From DASZQY01 sp048498575 (GTDB taxonomy: Bacteria > Pseudomonadota > Alphaproteobacteria > Rhizobiales > Kaistiaceae), in NCBI GenBank assembly GCA_048498575.1, contig JBEHXS010000114.1, forward strand, positions 1 through 8,367: a DNA stretch of 8,367 bases, written 5' to 3'. Positions within the stretch are counted from its first letter, which is position 1, and each line of letters opens with the position of its first letter. The translations under genes were made by a program, and so were the position numbers. The notes below the pieces were generated by a model. The model was not told the origin of the DNA and ran no database searches. It saw only the letters and a list, made by a program, of their open reading frames with translations. This document shows positions 1 to 6,669 of the stretch, piece after piece.

Positions 1-1047
1 GGCAAGGGCAACGACAAGGATAAGTCGGGCCCGCCGGGCGGCGGTGGCGGCCCCGGCAACGGCTTCGGCCCCGGCGGCGGCGGTCCCGGCGGTGGCATTC
101 CCGGCAAGTCGTCCGGCAACGATGAGCACGATCCGCCCGGTGGCAGCGACGCGAGCCTAACGACGTTCGCCTTGCCGACGCCGCCGGCGGATCCTCCGGC
201 TGGCGACAACGGCGCCCCCGGAGTCGGCGACAAGCCGGCCGGCGACATTCCAGGCAATGGCAACAACGGCGATCCGCCGGGCGTTGGTGGGCCTCCAGGA
301 TCGGCGCCGTTCTCGACGCAATCCAGCGGAGGCGACGGCGGCAAGCCGGGACCGTCGTTCGGCGGCGGCGCACCGGGCAGCGGCGGGCAGGACAGCGGCG
401 GCAAGCCGGGTTCGGGCGGTTCAAATGGCGGCGCTGGCGGTAACGGTGGCGGCGGGCCGGGTGCCGGCGGTGGCCCGGGTGCTGGCGGTGGTGGAGGTGC
501 TGGTGCAGGTGGCGGCAGTGCCGGGGGTGCCGGGGGTGCCGGGGGAAACAAGGCCGGCCCGTCGGCCACCTCGGGCTCAGGCGGAGCCGGGCCGGGTTCG
601 ACCGGCGGCGGCAAGCCCGGGTCGGGAAATTCCTGCGCCGGCAATGGCGGCGCCGGTGCGGGTGGCGGCAACGGGAACGGCAAGGGTGGCGGAAAGCCGG
701 GTGGCAACACCGGCGGCTCGCCGACGTCTGATCTGACGTCGGGTGTCCCGGGGGCCGGCGACGGCACGCCGCCCGATCCCTCGGCCGCACCCGGACCGTC
801 TGGCGGCGCGGGCGCTCCCGGCCCGCTCGACGGCGATCCGTTCAAGTTCAAGACCGGCGCGACGCATACGGGCGGCAGCACCGGTGGAGATCCGGGCGAC
901 ACCGGTGCAGCCGCTGGCGATTCCGGTGCAGGCGGCGGCGGTGACGCGGGCGGCTCGCCCGGTGGCGATACCGGCGGCTCGTCCGGTGGTGACTCCGGCG
1001 GATCGTCGGGCGGCGACTCCGGCGGCGGAGATGGAAGCGGGGGCTAA
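1..1047 (+). CDS. Glycine-rich low-complexity protein, 5'-truncated by the window edge
   Basis: The reading frame is open from base 1 to the TAA at 1045-1047, giving at least 348 residues. The TTG at 172 is only an internal codon, so the true start lies upstream of the window. Nearly half the residues are Gly, with the rest mostly Ser, Asp, Pro, Ala, Thr and Asn; there are almost no aromatics and a single Cys. Gly-rich blocks are broken by short less biased spacers, such as one with SLTTFALP near 157-180, SDLTSGVP near 727-750 and DPFKFKTG near 835-858. The C-terminus is made of near-identical GGSSGGDS octapeptides. No domain, membrane segment or catalytic motif is visible. Two tandem repeats (520-546 and 949-1020) keep the frame, which supports real coding. 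It may be the disordered tail of a larger secreted or surface protein whose domains lie upstream, but the function is unknown. It converges on the NDUFA12/rne pair and probably shares the terminator at 1076-1097. Confidence 0.7.
   Translation, partial: GKGNDKDKSGPPGGGGGPGNGFGPGGGGPGGGIPGKSSGNDEHDPPGGSDASLTTFALPTPPADPPAGDNGAPGVGDKPAGDIPGNGNNGDPPGVGGPPGSAPFSTQSSGGDGGKPGPSFGGGAPGSGGQDSGGKPGSGGSNGGAGGNGGGGPGAGGGPGAGGGGGAGAGGGSAGGAGGAGGNKAGPSATSGSGGAGPGSTGGGKPGSGNSCAGNGGAGAGGGNGNGKGGGKPGGNTGGSPTSDLTSGVPGAGDGTPPDPSAAPGPSGGAGAPGPLDGDPFKFKTGATHTGGSTGGDPGDTGAAAGDSGAGGGGDAGGSPGGDTGGSSGGDSGGSSGGDSGGGDGSGG
520..546 (+). repeat. Three 9-bp tandem units inside the glycine-rich gene
   Basis: Three consecutive copies of GCCGGGGGT (the last ends in GGA) encode Ala-Gly-Gly three times. 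The unit is a multiple of three, so copy changes would keep the frame. The near-identity at DNA level suggests recent slippage expansion. Confidence 0.75.
949..1020 (+). repeat. Three 24-bp tandem repeats encoding GGS(P/S)GGD(T/S)
   Basis: Units at 949-972, 973-996 and 997-1020 encode GGSPGGDT, GGSSGGDS and GGSSGGDS, differing mainly at third codon positions. A more degenerate unit (GAGGGGDA) precedes them at 925-948. They form the extreme C-terminus of the glycine-rich protein, just before a short GGGDGSGG tail. Synonymous divergence with conserved amino acids suggests selection on the protein repeat. Confidence 0.75.
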
Positions 1048-1075
1048 TAGGCCGACAGCGCTACGTCAAAAAACA

Positions 1076-1097
1076 AAGGGCCCCGAAAGGGGCCCTT
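1076..1097 (-). terminator. Rho-independent terminator, probably bidirectional
   Basis: A 9-bp perfect stem (1076-1084 with 1089-1097, core GGGCCCC/GGGGCCC) closes on a GAAA tetraloop. Read on the minus strand it is followed by a T-rich tract (TTTGTTTTTT), ideal for ending the NDUFA12/rne transcript. On the plus strand the tract is weaker (TTCTTCGTT), but it sits 28 nt after the glycine-rich gene's stop and probably serves that gene too. Confidence 0.9.
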
Positions 1098-1122
1098 CTT
1101 CGTTCCGGCGATGCCGGGTGCC

Positions 1123-1500
1123 TTACGGCGTCCAGGGCTCGTAGTCGGCCTCGCCGGGCACCTCGGGGTGCGCCCGTAGCACCGAGCCCGGCGGGCGATA
1201 GGCGAACGCCGTTCCCGTCAGGTTGGGCTGGTGCGGCTTCTCCCACTCGAGCGGCTTGTAGTTCTTGCTCGGCGGCTGGTTCGTCCGCCGGTGCATCCAC
1301 CCGTGCCAGCCCGGCGGGATGGCCGAGGCTTCGGCAAGGCCGCTGTAGATCACCCAGCGGCGGCTGTCGTCGGCGTTGCGATAGTAGCGGTTGCCCGCTT
1401 CATCGGTGCCGACGGCCTCGCCCTTGCGCCACGTATAGAAGCGCGTGCCGAGCGTCTGGCCGTTCCACCACGTGAAGAACTGCAGCAGGAATTGCTTCAT
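1123..1500 (-). CDS. NADH:ubiquinone oxidoreductase subunit NDUFA12 family protein
   Basis: The 125-residue product matches the NDUFA12/B17.2 family (PF05071). This is a supernumerary complex I subunit shared by mitochondria and Alphaproteobacteria that sits on the peripheral arm near the membrane junction and supports assembly or stability. It has no catalytic role. Family hallmarks seen are the N-terminal GTRFYTWRKGEAVG segment (residues 18-31), GNRYYRN (36-42), RRWVIYSG (47-54), IPPGWHGWMH (61-70), QPPS (75-78) and the C-terminal KPHQPNLTGT...AYRPPGS block (88-106). The length is typical. There is no signal peptide, in keeping with a cytoplasmic-face location. The ATG at 1500 is preceded by an AGGCAAAGGG stretch that may serve as a modest ribosome site. 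The gene starts 37 nt after the rne stop on the same strand, with no terminator between, so co-transcription with rne is plausible. Confidence 0.93.
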   Translation of the reverse strand: MKQFLLQFFTWWNGQTLGTRFYTWRKGEAVGTDEAGNRYYRNADDSRRWVIYSGLAEASAIPPGWHGWMHRRTNQPPSKNYKPLEWEKPHQPNLTGTAFAYRPPGSVLRAHPEVPGEADYEPWTP

Positions 1501-1537
1501 GCCCTTTGCCTAGCCGATTGCCGTCGCCTGTCCAAGC

Positions 1538-4345
1538 CTAGAAGAAAGACTTCCGCTGCCACCAGCCTGAGCGCTTCGGCCGGCTGACTTCCGCTTCGCC
1601 TTCGGGTCGCGGCTGCGGCTCGGCGCGATGCTGGGGTTCGGCGCGATGCTGTGTCTCCGGCGTCGACTCCTGCGCCGTCTCGACCGGGCGCGGGGCGGGC
1701 TCCGCCTGCGGCGTCGTGTCGATCTCGTCTGGCATCAGGTCGGCGCTGGCGAAGTCGATGCGCCGCGGCGGCTCCACCGATGCGCGGGGCTCCAGAGTCG
1801 GCGTCGTGTCGACCTCGTCATAGGGCGCGTCGATCGCGCCGAACGGTGCTGCGCCGTAGGGTGCTGGTGCGTGCTGCTGTCCGTCTTCTGTCCGGTTGGC
1901 TTCGAACGGCCGGCCCTCGCCATTGCGGCCGCGCCGTCCGCGCCGTCCGCCCCGCCGTCCGCGCCGCCGTTTCCTGGGCTGCCCGTCCGGCCCGAGCTGC
2001 GACTGGAAGTCGCCTTCGCCGCCGAAATTCCCGCCGTTTCCGTTGGGCTCCTCGACCTCGTTGCCCGTGCCCAGAGCGTCGTCGTCATCGGCCGCCGACA
2101 CCGCGCCATTGCTCATTTCCCCGGCCTGCGGCGGCGCAAAACGCGGCTGCCGCTCGCCGGCAAATGCCGGCTCGGCGCGCTCGCGATCGCCTCCACGCCC
2201 GCGGCCGCGCCGACGGCGCCGACGGCGCCCTTCGCCGCGCTCCGCGTCGCCCTCGTGCTCATGGCGCGGTTGGTTTTCCTCGCTGCCTTCGGCTTCGACC
2301 TCGGCGTCCTCGCTTTCAGGCTCGGCCTCCGCCTCGACCAACGCGTCGTCGGCCGCCACGTCGTCCACGATCGGCTGGACTGAAGCCGGCGTGATCAGGG
2401 CGGTCGCGTTCTCGCGCCGCTCCACCGGCTCGCCGCGCTCGATCGTGAAGTGCGCGCCGTTGGCGATCGTCTCGTCCGCTGCGACGGTGATCGTGATGCC
2501 GAAGCGCTGCTCGATCTCCGAGAGCGTCGCGCGCTTCTGGTTGAGGATGTAGAGCGCCACCACGGTGCGCGTCCGGATGGTGAGGTTGTGCGTCGCGCCC
2601 TTGAGGAGCTGGTCCTCGAGCTGACGCAGCACATGCAGCGCCACGGAGGCTGGGGCGCGCACATGGCCCGTGCCCTGGCAGGTCGGGCAGATCGTCGTCG
2701 TCGATTCCAGCACGCCGGTGCGGATGCGCTGGCGCGACATCTCGAGCAGGCCGAAGTGCGAGATGCGCCCGACCTGGATGCGCGCCCGGTCGTTCTTCAG
2801 CGCATCCTTGAGCTTGCGCTCGACCGAGCGGTTGTTGCGCTTCTCCTCCATATCGATGAAGTCGATGACGATGAGGCCGGCGAGGTCGCGCAGACGGAGC
2901 TGCCGGGCGACTTCCTCGGCCGCCTCGAGGTTCGTCTGCAGCGCCGTGTCCTCGATGTTGTGCTCGCGCGTCGAGCGCCCCGAGTTCACGTCGATCGAGA
3001 CCAGCGCCTCGGTCTGGTTGATGACCAGGTAGCCGCCGGAACGCAGCGTCACCTGCGGCGAGAACATCGCGTCGAGCTGCGCTTCGATGCCGGAGCGCGC
3101 GAACAGCGGCTGCGGCTCCTTGTACGGCTTTACATTCTTCGCATGGCTCGGCATGAGCATGCGCATGAAGTCCTTGGCCTCGCGATAGGAATCGTCGCCC
3201 GCTACGATGACCTCGTCGATGTCCTTGTTGTAGAGGTCGCGGATCGATCGCTTGATCAGCGAGCCTTCCTCATAGACCAGCGTCGGCGCCGTCGACTTCA
3301 GCGTGAGCTCGCGCACGGTCTCCCAGAGGCGGAGCAGATACTCGAAGTCGCGCTTGACCTCGGCGCGCGTCCGGCTGGCGCCGGCGGTGCGCAGGATGAC
3401 GCCCATGCCGGCCGGCACTTCGAGATCGGAGACGACCTGCTTCAGCCGCTTGCGGTCGGCGAGAGACGTGATCTTGCGCGAGATACCGCCGCCACGCGCG
3501 GTATTCGGCATCAGCACGCAATAACGGCCGGCGAGTGAGAGGTAGGTGGTCAGCGCCGCGCCCTTATTGCCGCGCTCTTCCTTGACGACCTGGACGAGCA
3601 GCACCTGGCGGCGCTTGATGACTTCCTGAATCTTGTACTGGCGCGCGCGCGGCCTGCGGCGCTCCGGCAGTTCCTCCAGCGCATCTTCGGCGCCCACGGA
3701 TTCGACGGCATCGTCGCTGACGACATGGCCATCGTCGCCGCCGTTACTGTTGCCGTGCGACTCCAGCGACGTGGCTTCGGAGGAGGGGGCGTCGCTCGGT
3801 CCCGCGTCGCTCGACGGTACCTCGACGATCGTTTCCTCGCTAACGGCCGCCACTACCTCGACACCATCGATGGCCGCGAGATCGGTCGTCTCGGCTTCGC
3901 TATCGGGCTCCTCGTGCGCCTCGTCGTCGGTGTTGTCCGATGCCGCTTCGCTGATCGACGCTTCGTCGCGCTCGGCCTGCCGGGCTTCGGCCGGCGTTTG
4001 CTCGCGTCCGCCGCGCTGGCGGTCGCGCTCGGCTTGCCGAGCCTCGGCTTCCGCGATTTCGGCTTCTTCGGCCTCGATCAGCGCCTGCCGGTCGGCAACC
4101 GGTATCTGGTAGTAGTCGGGATGGATTTCGGAGAAGGCGAGGAAGCCATGACGGTTCCCGCCGTAGTCGACGAACGCCGCCTGCAGCGACGGCTCGACCC
4201 GCGTAACCTTGGCTAGATAGATATTGCCGCGGAGCTGCTTGCGGCTGGCTGACTCAAAGTCGAATTCCTCGACGCGATTGCCGCGCAGCACGACGACCCG
4301 GGTTTCCTCCGGGTGGGCGGCATCGATGAGCATCTTGTTTGGCAT
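1538..4345 (-). CDS. rne: Ribonuclease E (Rne/Rng family)
   Basis: This is the endoribonuclease that cuts single-stranded AU-rich RNA in mRNA decay and rRNA/tRNA processing and scaffolds the degradosome. The product has 935 residues. The start MPNKMLIDAAHPEETRVVVL is typical of the family in Alphaproteobacteria. The S1 domain begins near residue 36 and is split by an acidic low-complexity insert (about 85-234) before resuming at KIQEVIKRRQVLLVQV (238-253). The catalytic core follows, with metal-binding Asp452 in SIDVNSGR and Asp495 in VIDFIDM, matching E. coli D303 and D346, and Asn454 matching N305. The Zn-link is CPTC (Cys553, Cys556). The C-terminal half is disordered, with two Arg-rich RNA-binding stretches (707-719 and 791-807), a QHRAEP tandem repeat (899-910) and a WWQRKSFF end. 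The ATG at 4345 has a GGAG ribosome site 9 nt upstream (complement of 4355-4358). Rne is autoregulated through its leader in other bacteria; here the leader is long and structured. Confidence 0.97.
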   Translation of the reverse strand: MPNKMLIDAAHPEETRVVVLRGNRVEEFDFESASRKQLRGNIYLAKVTRVEPSLQAAFVDYGGNRHGFLAFSEIHPDYYQIPVADRQALIEAEEAEIAEAEARQAERDRQRGGREQTPAEARQAERDEASISEAASDNTDDEAHEEPDSEAETTDLAAIDGVEVVAAVSEETIVEVPSSDAGPSDAPSSEATSLESHGNSNGGDDGHVVSDDAVESVGAEDALEELPERRRPRARQYKIQEVIKRRQVLLVQVVKEERGNKGAALTTYLSLAGRYCVLMPNTARGGGISRKITSLADRKRLKQVVSDLEVPAGMGVILRTAGASRTRAEVKRDFEYLLRLWETVRELTLKSTAPTLVYEEGSLIKRSIRDLYNKDIDEVIVAGDDSYREAKDFMRMLMPSHAKNVKPYKEPQPLFARSGIEAQLDAMFSPQVTLRSGGYLVINQTEALVSIDVNSGRSTREHNIEDTALQTNLEAAEEVARQLRLRDLAGLIVIDFIDMEEKRNNRSVERKLKDALKNDRARIQVGRISHFGLLEMSRQRIRTGVLESTTTICPTCQGTGHVRAPASVALHVLRQLEDQLLKGATHNLTIRTRTVVALYILNQKRATLSEIEQRFGITITVAADETIANGAHFTIERGEPVERRENATALITPASVQPIVDDVAADDALVEAEAEPESEDAEVEAEGSEENQPRHEHEGDAERGEGRRRRRRRGRGRGGDRERAEPAFAGERQPRFAPPQAGEMSNGAVSAADDDDALGTGNEVEEPNGNGGNFGGEGDFQSQLGPDGQPRKRRRGRRGGRRGRRGRNGEGRPFEANRTEDGQQHAPAPYGAAPFGAIDAPYDEVDTTPTLEPRASVEPPRRIDFASADLMPDEIDTTPQAEPAPRPVETAQESTPETQHRAEPQHRAEPQPRPEGEAEVSRPKRSGWWQRKSFF

Positions 4346-4354
4346 GTGAATACG

Positions 4355-4358
4355 CTCC
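4355..4358 (-). promoter_or_regulatory. Ribosome binding site of rne
   Basis: GGAG on the minus strand lies 9 nt before the ATG at 4345. It supports that start over the internal ATG four codons later (Met5). Confidence 0.7.
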
Positions 4359-4380
4359 GCGACCCTGCCTCAGTGCTCGC

Positions 4381-4405
4381 CGTTGGGCGCTCGGCGCCCG
4401 CAACG
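4381..4405 (-). promoter_or_regulatory. Stem-loop in the rne leader
   Basis: CGTTG-GGCGC (4381-4390) pairs with GCGCC (4394-4398) and CAACG (4401-4405). The loop is three bases (TCG) and two bases (4399-4400) bulge on one side, giving a 10-bp stem. It lies about 22 nt upstream of the rne ribosome site on the minus strand. A role in RNase E self-regulation is inferred from its position only. Confidence 0.45.
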
Positions 4406-4846
4406 CGGCACGGTGGGAAGGATCGACTTTTCTGGTGTGTTGGAAGGGGGCGCAGACGCGCTCCGCCACCGCCGACGCCAGCACGCCGGCAACTGCCGGG
4501 GCTTTCGTTGGGAGGAAAAGCGGTGTTCGGTGCATCGCTGGCGCCGTGGCTCTCATGTCGTGTGCGACCTGCCCTGTACAACGAGCCGGCCACTTGGGCG
4601 GCGACCCGGGACGGCCGCCTGCCCGCGGAGTTCGGGCTGCGCTCCGTGACATCTCGCGCCTGTGCGGCGCGTGGCCAACGGGGCAACTCCCGGTACATCT
4701 TCGTCCACTCCCGCCGCTACGCACGGACGACGGCCTGTGCGGCCGGTCCCGACCGCGGGGGGAGCGTGTCGGACGGAAGATGAATTCCGTGAGAGGTGTT
4801 GTAGGTGCGCTTGCGAGTCTTGGCAAGGTCCGACACGGGCAGGGAT

Positions 4847-4856
4847 TTCCCGGGAA
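4847..4856. repeat. Perfect 10-bp palindrome upstream of the amidase gene
   Basis: TTCCCGGGAA is self-complementary and lies about 100 nt upstream of the amidase start. It could be an operator half, but 10-bp palindromes in GC-rich DNA can arise by chance. Confidence 0.3.
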
Positions 4857-4873
4857 TGCGCGGCAATAAGCCG

Positions 4874-4901
4874 TTAACCAATGCCGTCCCATCGTCTAAA
4901 C
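4874..4901 (+). promoter_or_regulatory. Possible CtrA-type promoter of the amidase gene
   Basis: TTAACC at 4874-4879 matches the conserved half of the CtrA recognition sequence (TTAA-N7-TTAACC or TTAACCAT). It is followed 16 nt later by CTAAAC (4896-4901), which could be a -10 element. The upstream TTAA half is absent (GCAA at the expected place). CtrA often binds over -35 regions of cell-cycle genes in Alphaproteobacteria, which would suit a septal amidase, but the assignment is speculative. Confidence 0.3.
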
Positions 4902-4956
4902 AGGGGATACCCGAAGGCTCCCTGCGGACGAAGGGCGGCGTCCGGACTTGAGGCCG

Positions 4957-6240
4957 ATGATCGATTTGACCGCCTGGCGACGCGTTGCCATCGCCGCGCT
5001 GATTGTCGTCAGCGCTGTGGCTGGACGTGCGCCTGCCGAGGACGCGACGGCGGCGCCGACTGTCCAGCCGCCCGTGAACGCCGCAGCGTCCGTTCCCCCG
5101 GCGACCTCCAACGCGCCTTACATGCTGGACGCCCGCGTGGTCGGCGACAGCACCCGGGTGCGCTTCATCGCCGATCTCTCGTCGCCGGTGGACGTGGCGG
5201 TGTTCCCGCTCGCCGACCCGTACCGGATCGTCATCGACCTGCCCGAGGTCCGGTTTGTCATGCCCGACGGCGTCGGCAGCCAGGGCAGGGGCCTGATTTC
5301 CGCCTTCCGCTACGGCTTCATCTCGGCCGGAAAGTCACGCATCGTCATCGACTTGACCGGCCCGGCGGCAATCGACCGTCAGTTCGCCGTGCCCGCGGCC
5401 GCTGGCCAGCCGGCGCGGCTCGTGGTCGATCTCGTGCCGACGACCCGCGATAAGTTCCTCGCCGCCGCCAAGGATTACCGCGACAGTCACGAGGCGGCGG
5501 CGGAGCAGGCCGCCCCGCCGGCCGCCAGCGGTGGCGACGACCGGCCGCTTGTCGTGCTTGATCCCGGCCATGGCGGTATCGATTACGGCGCGCACGGCGC
5601 GAACGGGTCGAACGAGAAAGACGTGGTGCTGGCCTTCGCCAAGGTGCTGGGCGCCAAGCTCACCGCCAGCGGCCGCTACCGTGTCGCCTATACGCGCAGC
5701 GACGACAGCTTCATTTCGCTGGGCGGCCGCGTCGATATCGCCCGCCAGCAGCACGCCGCGCTCTTTGTTTCCATCCACGCCAACTCGTTCCCGGACGGGC
5801 AGGTGCGCGGCACGACTGTCTACACGGTGTCCGACAAGGCCTCCGACAAGATGGCCGCCGACCTGGCCAATTCGGAGAACCAGTCCGACGAGCTCGCCGG
5901 CATCGACTCGACCAGCGAGGACTCCGATCAGGTCAAGGACATCCTCGCCGACCTGACGCGCCGCGAGACGCACAACTTCGGCGTCGTCTTCGCCCAGACG
6001 CTGGTCAAGAACCTCGGCCTCACGACCAAGATGTTCAAGGTCCCGCACCAGGAGGCAGGCTTCAAGGTGCTGGAAGCGCCCGACGTCCCGTCCGCCCTGA
6101 TTGAGCTCGGCTACATCACCAATGCCGATGACGAGAAGGAGTTGAACTCGCCCGACTGGCAATCGACCACGGCGGATTCGATGGTGACCGCGATCGACAG
6201 CTTCTTCGGCCAGCAAACAGCGGCCGCCGCCAAGCCCTGA
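4957..6240 (+). CDS. N-acetylmuramoyl-L-alanine amidase (AmiC-like, AMIN + Amidase_3)
   Basis: This periplasmic zinc amidase cuts the bond between MurNAc and the stem peptide to split septal peptidoglycan. Counted from the ATG at 4957 the product has 427 residues. A Sec signal peptide spans residues 1-27 (MIDLTAWRR, then a hydrophobic core, with likely cleavage after APA). An AMIN targeting domain covers about 55-162, including YRIVIDLPEV and SRIVIDLTG strands. An Ala/Glu-rich linker leads to Amidase_3 at about 197-420. Zinc ligands are His205 (DPGHGG), Glu220 (SNEKDVVL) and His274 (SIHANSF). The catalytic Glu383 lies in ALIELGYITN. An insert at about 295-340 matches the position of the regulatory helix that blocks the active site in AmiB/AmiC enzymes. 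A TTG at 4948 is an alternative start, with AAGGGCGG 9 nt upstream, and would add only MRP. The gene is divergent to rne, as in many Alphaproteobacteria. The family is normally activated by EnvC-like LytM factors. Confidence 0.95.
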   Translation: MIDLTAWRRVAIAALIVVSAVAGRAPAEDATAAPTVQPPVNAAASVPPATSNAPYMLDARVVGDSTRVRFIADLSSPVDVAVFPLADPYRIVIDLPEVRFVMPDGVGSQGRGLISAFRYGFISAGKSRIVIDLTGPAAIDRQFAVPAAAGQPARLVVDLVPTTRDKFLAAAKDYRDSHEAAAEQAAPPAASGGDDRPLVVLDPGHGGIDYGAHGANGSNEKDVVLAFAKVLGAKLTASGRYRVAYTRSDDSFISLGGRVDIARQQHAALFVSIHANSFPDGQVRGTTVYTVSDKASDKMAADLANSENQSDELAGIDSTSEDSDQVKDILADLTRRETHNFGVVFAQTLVKNLGLTTKMFKVPHQEAGFKVLEAPDVPSALIELGYITNADDEKELNSPDWQSTTADSMVTAIDSFFGQQTAAAAKP

Positions 6241-6289
6241 ACGGCCCCTGCAGGCGATGGTGTTGCCAACGCGCAACTACAGCGTGCTT

Positions 6290-6302
6290 TGTTGAGTCAA
6301 CA
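6290..6302. repeat. Perfect inverted repeat after the amidase gene
   Basis: TGTTGA and TCAACA flank a single central G. An outer GTGC (6284-6287) and GCAC (6308-6311) could extend it into a longer stem. It lies 50 nt after the amidase stop but lacks a T-tract, so an operator is as likely as a terminator. Confidence 0.4.
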
Positions 6303-6394
6303 CGGCCGCACATCGCCGTCCCGCCCGGGCATCGGTGAAAGGCGTTCCACGGTACGCCCTCTAACGCCCTGAACTACCTTGGGAAACAGCAGTC

Positions 6395-6414
6395 GCGCCG
6401 AATCAATTTGGCGC
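6395..6414. promoter_or_regulatory. 20-bp dyad, possible operator upstream of the lipoprotein promoter
   Basis: GCGCCGAAT and ATTTGGCGC are inverted around a CA centre, nine positions each with one G-T mismatch. The site is about 34 nt upstream of the candidate -35 element. Its size and symmetry fit a dimeric regulator's operator; the regulator is unknown. Confidence 0.4.
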
Positions 6415-6447
6415 AGGTTGCAAGCCGTCGATAAATACTCGCGTAAA

Positions 6448-6476
6448 TTGACTCACAGCGATATCTCGCCCTAAAG
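6448..6476 (+). promoter_or_regulatory. Candidate sigma-70 promoter of the lipoprotein/Slam unit
   Basis: TTGACT (6448-6453) is an excellent -35. CTAAAG (6471-6476) after exactly 17 nt matches four of six positions of the alphaproteobacterial -10 (CTATAT). This would give a leader of roughly 190 nt. The surrounding bases are AT-richer than the rest of the window. Confidence 0.4.
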
Positions 6477-6617
6477 TTGTGTATCGGCCTGAACGTGAAT
6501 CAAAAGGGCTGAGGCGGGAACGGGCGTCACTCACGTGCTGACCTTCGAACCTGACGGAACGCCGTGCGGACCACCTGCGCGGCGAACGGGAAGTCATGCG
6601 TTCAGGCTGGGCGGCGG

Positions 6618-6655
6618 CTTCGACACGTCGGCCAAGTCTCGGCGGCCAGTCGAAG
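6618..6655 (+). promoter_or_regulatory. Leader hairpin just upstream of the lipoprotein ribosome site
   Basis: CTTCGAC (6618-6624) pairs with GTCGAAG (6649-6655). Inside it GGCC (6630-6633) pairs with GGCC (6644-6647) around a 10-base loop. The hairpin ends 8 nt before the AGGAGG. It could stabilise the mRNA or tune translation; no riboswitch class is recognised. Confidence 0.35.
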
Positions 6656-6663
6656 TGACTAAC

Positions 6664-6669
6664 AGGAGG
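6664..6669 (+). promoter_or_regulatory. Strong ribosome binding site deciding a GTG start
   Basis: A perfect AGGAGG lies 5 nt before the GTG at 6675. It fixes this start over the in-frame ATG eight codons downstream, which would leave too short a lipoprotein signal sequence. Confidence 0.85.

Larger units (their letters stand above)
4346..4956. promoter_or_regulatory. Non-coding divergent region between rne and the amidase gene
   Basis: About 600 nt separate the two divergent starts. The overlapping frames here give Arg/Pro/Gly-rich translations with no recognisable domain, so I treat the region as non-coding. The rne-proximal part probably contains the rne 5' leader, with the stem-loop at 4381-4405 and a smaller dyad CCGGCA-AC-TGCCGG at 4486-4499. 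The amidase-proximal end holds the palindrome TTCCCGGGAA (4847-4856) and a TTAACC half-site (4874-4879). No convincing minus-strand sigma-70 promoter for rne could be picked by eye. Confidence 0.6.

Noticed and set aside
172..1047. TTG at 172 as the true start of the glycine-rich gene
   Set aside because: The frame is open upstream to base 1 with the same composition, and no ribosome site precedes 172; the gene is truncated by the window.
1..1047. CRISPR array or PE_PGRS gene as explanation of the glycine-rich repeats
   Set aside because: There are no regularly spaced identical repeats with unique spacers, no PE domain is visible, and the genome context is alphaproteobacterial rather than mycobacterial.
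1628..2394. Plus-strand frames opposite the RNase E C-terminal region
   Set aside because: They are products of Arg/Glu/Pro repeat codons read backwards, with no recognisable protein features.
2450..3538. Long plus-strand open frame (362 codons) antisense to rne
   Set aside because: It mirrors the conserved RNase E catalytic core, its translation is Arg/Asp/Leu-rich with no domain, and no ribosome site is seen. It is a codon-bias shadow.
4213..4892. Several open frames on both strands in the rne/amidase gap
   Set aside because: All give Arg/Pro/Gly-rich translations, overlap one another and have no ribosome site or family motif. The region behaves as a regulatory gap.
4881..5453. Plus-strand frame of 190 codons overlapping the amidase start
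   Set aside because: It overlaps the amidase signal peptide and AMIN domain in another frame and is Arg-rich; it is a shadow.
5335..6276. Minus-strand open frame (313 codons) antisense to the amidase gene
   Set aside because: The amidase strand has all catalytic motifs. The antisense translation is low-information Gly/Arg/Val-rich sequence typical of GC-rich third positions.
6403..6597. Small minus-strand frame (64 codons) between the amidase and lipoprotein genes
   Set aside because: It overlaps the candidate promoter and has no ribosome site or recognisable feature.
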